A stretch of 11,788 nt of DNA from Trueperaceae bacterium (GTDB lineage: Bacteria; Deinococcota; Deinococci; Deinococcales; Trueperaceae): positions 1-11,788 of the forward strand of contig SKSV01000206.1 in assembly GCA_007122815.1 (NCBI GenBank). The letters are read 5' to 3'. This document shows positions 7,303-11,788 of the stretch, piece by piece; position 1 is the first letter of the stretch; each line of letters opens with the position of its first letter. A model generated the notes under the pieces. The model searched no databases. It was not told the DNA's origin and worked only from the letters and a program-made list of their open reading frames with translations. The translations under genes were made by a program, and so were the position numbers.

Positions 7303-8460
7303 GTGGACGTCCTGGCGGCGTTGGTTCGCGACGCCGGCTTCCTGAACCTGACGTGGCAGAACGCCTTCATGTTCGTGGTGGCGGGGGTGCTGCTCTACCT
7401 GGCGGTGGCGAAGCGTTACGAGCCGCTGCTGCTCATCCCCATCGGCTTCGGCGCGATCCTCGCCAACCTCCCCAACGCCTTCCTCTCCGCCTCGAGCACC
7501 TTCGTCCCGGACGCCACCGAGCGCACCGTGCCTCTGCTTCAGCTGGTCTACGAGGCGGGCATCCGCACGGAGTTCCTGCCACCCATCATCTTCTTGGGAG
7601 TGGGCGCCCTGACCGACTTCCGCCCTCTCCTGACACGGCCCATAACGCTGCTGTTGGGCGCCGCTGCGCAGCTAGGCATCTTCGCGGCGGCCATCGGCGC
7701 TTACTACCTGTTCGGCTTCTCCATCACGGAGGCCGCCTCCATCGGCATCATCGGCGGCGCCGACGGGCCGACCTCCATCTTCCTCACCGCCATCCTCGCC
7801 CCCGAGCTCCTCGGCGCAGTGGCCGTTGCGGCCTACAGCTACATGGCGCTGGTACCGGTGATCCAGCCGCCCATCATGAGGTTGCTCACCAGCACCCGAG
7901 AACGACACATGCCAGTCCCGGACGAGATCCCGGTGTCTCGGACGGCGGTGGTGCTGTTCCCGATCTTGATCACGGTGCTCGTGGCGCTGGCCGTGCCGGC
8001 AGCCGCGCCACTGATAGGCATGCTCATGTTCGGCAACCTGTTGCGGGAGTCGGGCGTGACGGAGCGGCTCAGCAAGACCGCCGGCGGACCGATGGTCAAC
8101 ATCGTCACCATCCTCTTGGGTCTGACGATCGGCGCCACCATGGCCGGTGACAGCTTCCTGCGGCCGCAGACGCTCTACATCCTGGCACTCGGTGCGGTTG
8201 CGTTCGCCTTCAGCACTGCCGGCGGGATCCTCCTCGCCAAACTGCTCAACCTCGTGCTGCCCGAGCGCCTTCGCATCAACCCGTGCATCGGTGCGGCGGG
8301 CGTCTCCGCCGTGCCGATGTCGGCTCGGGTGGTGCAGCGCTTCGTGTCGGAGCAGACGCAGGGGAAGGTCAACCCGCTGATGGCGGCTATGGGTCCGAAC
8401 GTCGCCGGGGTGATCGGCTCGGCGGTAGCGGCCGGCGTGTTCCTGGCGCTGCTGCGCTGA
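7303..8460 (+). CDS. oadB: Sodium-pumping decarboxylase beta subunit (OadB/GcdB family)
   Basis: Integral membrane subunit (385 aa) that decarboxylates carboxybiotin and moves Na+ out of the cell. It has many hydrophobic helices. The signature GGADGPTSIF carries Asp154, equivalent to the essential Asp203 of Klebsiella OadB. The tyrosines of AAYSYMALVPVIQPP (178, 180) and the C-terminal block NPLMAAMGPNVAGVIGSAV (Asn366, Ser373) match the family's ion-path regions. FLPPIIFLGVGALTDF and MFGNLLRESGVTERL are also family-typical. Length fits the short GcdB/OadB group. The GTG start lies 1 nt after the oadA stop, with GGAG at 7292-7295 as ribosome site 7 nt upstream. It is the last gene of the operon; candidate hairpins follow. 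This is the clearest evidence that the cluster is a sodium pump rather than a soluble pyruvate carboxylase. Confidence 0.95.
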   Translation: MDVLAALVRDAGFLNLTWQNAFMFVVAGVLLYLAVAKRYEPLLLIPIGFGAILANLPNAFLSASSTFVPDATERTVPLLQLVYEAGIRTEFLPPIIFLGVGALTDFRPLLTRPITLLLGAAAQLGIFAAAIGAYYLFGFSITEAASIGIIGGADGPTSIFLTAILAPELLGAVAVAAYSYMALVPVIQPPIMRLLTSTRERHMPVPDEIPVSRTAVVLFPILITVLVALAVPAAAPLIGMLMFGNLLRESGVTERLSKTAGGPMVNIVTILLGLTIGATMAGDSFLRPQTLYILALGAVAFAFSTAGGILLAKLLNLVLPERLRINPCIGAAGVSAVPMSARVVQRFVSEQTQGKVNPLMAAMGPNVAGVIGSAVAAGVFLALLR

Positions 8461-8491
8461 ACCGCAGTGGAGTAGCTAGGGTGTGGTGCGA

Positions 8492-8532
8492 GCGGGTTCG
8501 CCACGCCCGCGGTTAGCGAGGATGGGCCTCGC
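8492..8532 (+). terminator. Two hairpin candidates after oadB
   Basis: GCGGG (8492-8496) can pair with CCCGC (8506-8510) across a 9-nt loop. GCGAGG (8516-8521) can pair with CCTCGC (8527-8532) across the 5-nt loop ATGGG. Neither is followed by a T-tract. They lie 31 and 55 nt past the oadB stop and could end the operon transcript, but stems of 5-6 bp are common in DNA this G+C-rich. Confidence 0.25.
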
Positions 8533-8687
8533 GCGACAGCGTCACCCCCAGGGGGCTGGGCCGCACCGGACCACAGGTTATAGGCTCGGGCGGTCGGGTG
8601 TGTCATGACGCGAAACGAGGGCCCCGGAGAACCGTGTTCGGGCGCTCTGGGACACGTGCTTCGAGGGAACCGTGATGTCGGGCGAAG

Positions 8688-8718
8688 CATCGACTCTGGT
8701 CGATGTAAAGGTTAGGCT
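8688..8718 (+). promoter_or_regulatory. arsC-acr3 promoter with overlapping inverted-repeat operator
   Basis: TAGGCT (8713-8718) is a -10 placed 7 nt before the arsC ATG. TCGACT (8690-8695) lies 17 nt upstream of it as a plausible -35. Overlapping that -35 and the spacer is a perfect inverted repeat: CATCGAC (8688-8694), TCTG, GTCGATG (8699-8705). A repressor bound there would block RNA polymerase, the usual ArsR mode. The repeat and hexamers are seen directly; ArsR binding is inferred. Confidence 0.6.
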
Positions 8719-8725
8719 TGGCGGC

Positions 8726-9205
8726 ATGCCGCGTGTTCTCGTCCTCTGCACCCACAACAGCGCTCGAAGCCAGATGGCCGAGGGCTGGATCCGACATCAC
8801 GCAGCGCGCAGCGGGTTCGACATCGAAGCCTGGTCGGCGGGAACGGAACGGACTCGCGTCAAGGACGAGGCCACGACCGTCATGGCGGAAGCTGGCATCG
8901 ACATCAGTGGCCACACGAGCAAGCGCCTGGACGAGCTTCCCGACCCTTGGGAGTTCGACCTCGTGCTGAGCGTGTGCGACTCTGCCAACGAGGCTTGCCC
9001 GGCCTACCCTGCCCGCACCGAGCGCCTCCACGTCTCCTTCCCCGACCCGAGCGGCCAAGAGCTAGCGCGCTGGCGCGAGGTACGAGACGCCATCGGCGCC
9101 ATGAGCGCCGCGCTCGTCGAAGCGCTCGCGGCGGGCGAGGTACCCGAGGAGCGCGTCCTCCGCGACCTGAGTGGTGTCCCTAGCGGAGAGGGTCGCGATG
9201 GCTGA
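8726..9205 (+). CDS. arsC: Arsenate reductase, thioredoxin-coupled type
   Basis: Cytoplasmic ArsC of the low-molecular-weight tyrosine phosphatase fold (159 aa) that reduces arsenate to arsenite. Cys8 and Arg14 form the CX5R anion loop (CTHNSAR). Cys84 and Cys91, seven residues apart in VCDSANEACP, match the resolving pair Cys82/Cys89 of the Staphylococcus pI258 enzyme, and FPDP carries the general acid Asp107. The three redox cysteines indicate electrons from thioredoxin (or mycothiol-like systems) rather than glutaredoxin. The ATG at 8726 is chosen over an in-frame ATG at 8672 because MPRVLVLCTHNSARS is the family N-terminus and the -10 lies 7 nt before it. There is no ribosome site, so the message is probably leaderless. 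The end overlaps acr3 by 8 nt. Confidence 0.95.
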   Translation: MPRVLVLCTHNSARSQMAEGWIRHHAARSGFDIEAWSAGTERTRVKDEATTVMAEAGIDISGHTSKRLDELPDPWEFDLVLSVCDSANEACPAYPARTERLHVSFPDPSGQELARWREVRDAIGAMSAALVEALAAGEVPEERVLRDLSGVPSGEGRDG

Positions 9206-10298
9206 CGTTACGGCTGCGGCTGGTGTTCCTCGCGAGCGTGGAAAGGGTTTGGGGTTCTTCGAGCGCTTCTTGACGGTGTGGGTGGCGCTCTGCATCGTGG
9301 CGGGTGTGGCGATCGGGCAGTTCCTGCCGGGGGTTCCTGATGTGCTGCAGCGCTTCACGTACGCGGAGGTGTCGATCCCGATCGCGGTGTTGATCTGGTT
9401 GATGATCTTCCCGATGATGCTGCAGATCGACTTCGGCAGCGTGCTGGGGGTGCGACGCCAACCCAAGGGCCTGACCGTGACGCTGGTGGTGAACTGGCTG
9501 ATCAAGCCCTTCAGCATGCTGGTCTTCGCGTGGTTCTTCTTGCAGGTGGTGTTCGCGCCGTTCATCCCCGAGGAGCTGGCGTTGCAGTACGTCGCGGGCG
9601 CGATCTTGCTGGGTGCCGCGCCGTGCACGGCGATGGTGTTCGTGTGGAGTTACCTCACGCGCGGCGATCCGAACTACACCTTGGTGCAGGTGGCGGTGAA
9701 CGACCTGATCATGCTCGTGTTGTTCGCGCCGATCGTGGCGTTGCTGCTGGGCGTGAGCAACGTGGTGGTGCCGTACGACACGCTGGTCTTGTCGGTGCTG
9801 CTCTACATCGTGGTGCCGCTGGTGGCGGGCTACCTCACGCGCAGGGCTCTGATCCGTCGGCGTGGGCGGGAGTGGTTCGAGACCGTGTTCCTCGCGCGCT
9901 TCGGGCCGACCACCATCGTGGCACTGTTGGCGACGTTGGTCCTGCTGTTCTCGTTCCAGGGTGAGGTGATATTGGGGAACCCGCTGCACATCTTGCTGAT
10001 CGCGGTGCCGTTGGTGATCCAGACCTTCGCCATGTTCGCCCTCGCTTACGGTTGGGCGAAGGCTTGGCGGGTGCCGCATCGGGTGGCGGCGCCGGCGGCG
10101 CTGATCGGGGCGAGCAACTTCTTCGAGCTCGCAGTGGCTACTGCGATCGCCTTGTTCGGCGTCACCTCGGGCGCCGCCCTCGCTGCCGTAGTGGGTGTGC
10201 TGGTGGAGGTGCCGGTCATGCTCGTGCTGGTTCGCATCGCCAACGCCACACGACACCGCTTCGCCTCACCCGCAGCTGCGGGCGCCGCCGGAGCTTGA
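9198..10298 (+). CDS. acr3: Arsenite efflux permease, ACR3 family
   Basis: Membrane permease (366 aa, about ten helices) that expels arsenite made by ArsC. GAAPCTAMVFVWSYL carries Cys143 and GASNFFELAVATAIALFG carries Glu310; these match the conserved Cys and Glu of ACR3 helices 4 and 9 known to be needed for transport. DPNYTLVQVAVNDLIM and LTRRALI are also family-typical. The ATG at 9198 is preferred to an earlier in-frame GTG at 9171 because GGAGAGGG (9185-9192) lies 5 nt upstream. It starts 8 nt inside arsC, so translation is coupled. Leucine codon TTG and valine GTG appear more often than in oadB, hinting at a different history. It converges on arsR with a 57-nt gap. Confidence 0.95.
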   Translation: MADVTAAAGVPRERGKGLGFFERFLTVWVALCIVAGVAIGQFLPGVPDVLQRFTYAEVSIPIAVLIWLMIFPMMLQIDFGSVLGVRRQPKGLTVTLVVNWLIKPFSMLVFAWFFLQVVFAPFIPEELALQYVAGAILLGAAPCTAMVFVWSYLTRGDPNYTLVQVAVNDLIMLVLFAPIVALLLGVSNVVVPYDTLVLSVLLYIVVPLVAGYLTRRALIRRRGREWFETVFLARFGPTTIVALLATLVLLFSFQGEVILGNPLHILLIAVPLVIQTFAMFALAYGWAKAWRVPHRVAAPAALIGASNFFELAVATAIALFGVTSGAALAAVVGVLVEVPVMLVLVRIANATRHRFASPAAAGAAGA

Positions 10299-10314
10299 GG
10301 CCATGAAGGCTCCG
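10289..10314. terminator. Weak hairpin in the acr3-arsR convergent gap
   Basis: CGGAGC (10289-10294) can pair with GCTCCG (10309-10314) across a 14-nt loop that includes the acr3 stop. It lacks a T-tract. As the only inverted repeat seen in the 57-nt convergent gap it may help end one or both transcripts. Confidence 0.2.
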
Positions 10315-10355
10315 AAGCTCGAACTGGCGCCGGAGTTGATCGCGCCTGCGGGCCA

Positions 10356-10682
10356 TCAGGCCAGTGGGCCGCCCTGCCTCGCTACCGGCGGCTTCGCGAA
10401 GCGCCCGATCTCCGCCTCGAGAGCGCTGAAGCCCTCGGGGTCGAGCTCGTAGAAGACCCAGCGCCCTTGGCGCCTGGCGTTCACGAGGCCCACCTCCACG
10501 AGCTGCTTCATGTGGTGCGACACGGTCGGCTGACTCACGCCCAGCACGTGCTCGAGATCGCACGCACAAACGCCCAAGTCGCCCTGGCTGCAGACACTGG
10601 GCCCAGGCTCGCGCAAGAACGTCAAGGCCTTCCATCTCACCGGGTCCGCAAGCGCCTTGAGCGTGGTGACGGCGTCCGACAT
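10356..10682 (-). CDS. arsR: ArsR-family arsenite-responsive repressor
   Basis: Winged-helix metalloregulator (108 aa) that would repress the arsenic genes until arsenite binds. MSDAVTTLKALADPVRWKAL is the typical first helix pair. GVCACDLEHVLGVSQPTVSHHMKQL (residues 38-62) is the recognition helix region, with the CxCD arsenite motif (Cys39, Cys41) at its start. A further Cys31 lies eight residues before, giving a possible third thiolate. RRQGRWVFYELDPEGF is the wing. The ATG at 10682 is chosen because the family N-terminus begins there and a -10 lies 7 nt upstream; the frame stays open far upstream only as an antisense shadow of the radical SAM gene. It is not in the arsC operon but convergent with it. 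The 10-mer TGGTCGATGT across its start also occurs in the arsC operator, suggesting autoregulation. Confidence 0.93.
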   Translation of the reverse strand: MSDAVTTLKALADPVRWKALTFLREPGPSVCSQGDLGVCACDLEHVLGVSQPTVSHHMKQLVEVGLVNARRQGRWVFYELDPEGFSALEAEIGRFAKPPVARQGGPLA

Positions 10683-10689
10683 CGACCAC

Positions 10690-10699
10690 AGGATAATCC
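10690..10699 (-). promoter_or_regulatory. arsR -10 element within a small palindrome
   Basis: On the minus strand TATCCT (10690-10695) lies 7 nt before the arsR ATG, and no ribosome site is seen, so the transcript is probably leaderless. The -10 overlaps the palindrome GGATTATCC (10691-10699). No clear -35 is visible. The 123-nt gap 10683-10805 also carries the divergent radical SAM promoter. Confidence 0.45.
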
Positions 10700-10792
10700 A
10701 CCTACGCTGGGCGCCTGACCGAGCGCACGACAGCCGAGTGAACGCTGTGCTCACCCGCGGTCGCGCGACTCCACACACGGGCCGCGTTGCCT

Positions 10793-10798
10793 TAGTAT
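10793..10798 (+). promoter_or_regulatory. -10 element TAGTAT before the radical SAM gene
   Basis: TAGTAT ends 7 nt before the ATG at 10806 without a ribosome site, again fitting leaderless expression. TCCACA at 10770-10775, 17 nt upstream, is a weak -35 candidate with four of six consensus bases. Confidence 0.5.
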
Positions 10799-10805
10799 CG
10801 ACGGT

Positions 10806-11788
10806 ATGGCGTCGCCAGAGTCCCCGAGCCGCGGGAGCCGCCTCGACCCCGGCAACCGCTTCACGCTCCGCGAGGTCGAGCTTGACGGCGACGAGCGAGA
10901 CCTCGACGCGGCAACCAGCGAGGGCCCGCCCGAGCCCACGCGCGTGTTCAGTGACACCAGCCGCTCGGTCATCAGCCGCAACACCTCGCCCGACATCCCC
11001 TTCGACGTCAGCCTGAACCCCTACCGGGGTTGCGAGCACGGCTGCAGCTACTGCCTGCACGGCGACACCCAAGTGTTGCTGGCAGGCGGCGATCAGCGAG
11101 CGCTCGGGGATCTCGCCGTCGGTGACGAGATAGTCGGCACGCGCTCGAGCAGCGGCCAACGCGAACCCGTCGCGACCCGCGTGCTCGCGACCTGGACGAC
11201 GCGGAGGCGCGCCTACGCCCTGACCCTGCGCAGCGGTAGCGAGGTCCTGGCCAGCGGTGAGCATCGCTTCCTCAGCCTGCGCGGCTGGCGGCACGTCGCG
11301 TCGCGGGCCGAAGGCGCAGCGCGCGGTGGCGAGCTGGCCGGTCTCGCCTTGGGCGACGTGCTGCTGGGGGTGGGAGGCGCTGGCGACACGAGGGTAGCGC
11401 GCGTTAGCGACACCGGCGCCGCCTGCGACATGGTGGACATCACCACGGGAACGGGCGACTTCATCGCGAACGGCGTGCTCAGTCACAACTGCTACGCGCG
11501 CCCCACCCACGAGTACCTGGGGCTCTCTGCAGGACTCGATTTCGAGCGCATCCTGTTCGCCAAGCTCGAGGCACCTGCGCTCCTGGAGCGAGCGCTCGCG
11601 TCGCATTCCTGGGTGCCTCAGCTCCTCGCCCTCTCAGGGGTGACCGACGCCTACCAACCGATCGAGCGGAAGCTCGGCCTCACGCGGGGCTGTCTCGAGG
11701 TGCTCGCCGCCCACCGTCACCCGGTGGGGGTCATAACGAAGAACGCGCTGGTGACGCGTGACGCCGACCTGCTCGCAGAGCTCGCTCA
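10806..11788 (+). CDS. Rv2578c/SplB-like radical SAM protein interrupted by an intein; 3' end beyond the window
   Basis: Radical SAM enzyme of the Rv2578c/PA0069 group, distant relatives of spore photoproduct lyase; the substrate is unknown. Residues 1-82 are the N-extein, ending SLNPYRGCEHGCSY with the first two cluster cysteines (76 and 80). A 146-residue intein follows (residues 83-228). The C-extein resumes CYARPTHEYLGLSAGLDFE and continues with family-typical LFAKLEAPALLERAL and GVTDAYQPIERKLGLTRG. After splicing the text reads CEHGCSYCYARP, the CX3CX2C site that binds a 4Fe-4S cluster and SAM. The frame is open from the ATG at 10806 to the window end without a frameshift. That ATG is supported by TAGTAT 7 nt upstream. 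About 60 N-terminal residues before the conserved region are charged and low in complexity. The gene is divergent from arsR; a functional link to arsenic is not evident. Confidence 0.92.
   Translation, partial: MASPESPSRGSRLDPGNRFTLREVELDGDERDLDAATSEGPPEPTRVFSDTSRSVISRNTSPDIPFDVSLNPYRGCEHGCSYCLHGDTQVLLAGGDQRALGDLAVGDEIVGTRSSSGQREPVATRVLATWTTRRRAYALTLRSGSEVLASGEHRFLSLRGWRHVASRAEGAARGGELAGLALGDVLLGVGGAGDTRVARVSDTGAACDMVDITTGTGDFIANGVLSHNCYARPTHEYLGLSAGLDFERILFAKLEAPALLERALASHSWVPQLLALSGVTDAYQPIERKLGLTRGCLEVLAAHRHPVGVITKNALVTRDADLLAELA
11052..11489 (+). other. Mini-intein (146 aa) inside the radical SAM gene
   Basis: Self-splicing protein insert. It begins CLHGDTQVLL with nucleophile Cys1 (block A) and LGDLAVGDEIV follows. 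Block B is ASGEHRFLS with His71, where Ser68 stands for the usual Thr. Block F is DITTGTGDFIANG, and block G is GVLSHN with His145 and Asn146, followed directly by Cys+1 of the host. About 56 residues separate blocks B and F and show no LAGLIDADG or HNH endonuclease motif, so it cannot home by itself. All residues needed for standard class 1 splicing are present. Base composition resembles the host gene, which suggests long residence. Confidence 0.92.

Larger units (their letters stand above)
8461..8725 (+). other. Intergenic region between oadB and arsC
   Basis: 265 nt without a convincing gene. It holds, in order: the two hairpin candidates, the near-palindrome CCCCC-A-GGGGG (8545-8555), a TAGGCT hexamer at 8581-8586 with surrounding bases resembling the arsC promoter, a doubtful 36-codon frame at 8605-8715, and the arsC operator and promoter. 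Confidence 0.6.

Noticed and set aside
8605..8715. 36-codon frame between oadB and arsC
   Set aside because: It has no ribosome site or -10 at the usual distance, no similarity I recognise, and it runs through the arsC operator.
8672..8725. Earlier in-frame ATG for arsC
   Set aside because: It adds 18 residues not seen in the family and would overlap the operator and promoter.
9180..10256. 358-codon minus-strand frame opposite acr3, rich in His and Gln
   Set aside because: It mirrors the GTG/CTG-rich codons of acr3 and has no motif or start signal.
11052..11489. Insert in the radical SAM gene considered as a mobile DNA element or frameshift artefact
   Set aside because: It has no terminal repeats and keeps the frame on both sides; intein blocks A, B, F and G are in order.
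10683..11606. Long upstream extension of the arsR frame
   Set aside because: The extension is antisense to the radical SAM gene and intein; the ArsR fold starts at 10682 with a -10 just upstream.
1..11788. CRISPR array, tRNA, rRNA, insertion sequence or prophage
   Set aside because: I saw no regularly spaced repeats, no cloverleaf or rRNA signature and no transposase or phage-type gene.

Overview
The window is a high-G+C bacterial chromosome segment (about two-thirds G+C by eye) with compact operons. Six genes have a TANNNT hexamer 6-10 nt before the start codon and no clear Shine-Dalgarno, the leaderless layout well known in Deinococcota. Together with the gene content this suggests a Deinococcota (perhaps Truepera-like) genome. 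That is an inference; another high-G+C lineage is possible.

Layout. 1-713 (-): surE, cut by the window edge. 792-3500 (-): polA, a full DNA polymerase I with intact proofreading residues. A divergent promoter region of 109 bp follows. 3610-8460 (+): a lipoprotein with a YtkA/FixH-like domain, a divergent biotin-protein ligase, then oadG, oadA and oadB, which together form a sodium-pumping biotin-dependent decarboxylase. The junctions are tight (8 nt gap, 97 nt gap, ATGA overlap, 1 nt gap). 8461-8725: intergenic, with hairpin candidates and an arsenic-type promoter/operator. 8726-10298 (+): arsC and acr3, overlapping by 8 nt. 10356-10682 (-): arsR, convergent with acr3. 10806-11788 (+): an Rv2578c/SplB-like radical SAM gene cut by the right edge.

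How the genes work together. The ligase probably attaches biotin to Lys602 of the OadA-like subunit. That subunit would transfer CO2 from a 2-oxo-acid (oxaloacetate is the default guess) to biotin. OadB, anchored with OadG, would decarboxylate carboxybiotin and export Na+. ArsC reduces arsenate, Acr3 exports arsenite, and ArsR is the likely repressor. A perfect 7-4-7 inverted repeat overlaps the arsC promoter, and 10 bases of its right half recur across the arsR start codon.

The most striking feature is a 146-residue mini-intein in the radical SAM gene. It splits the CxxxCxxC iron-sulfur motif exactly before its third cysteine, so the splicing nucleophile (+1 Cys) is also a cluster ligand and the enzyme cannot carry a normal cluster until splicing happens.
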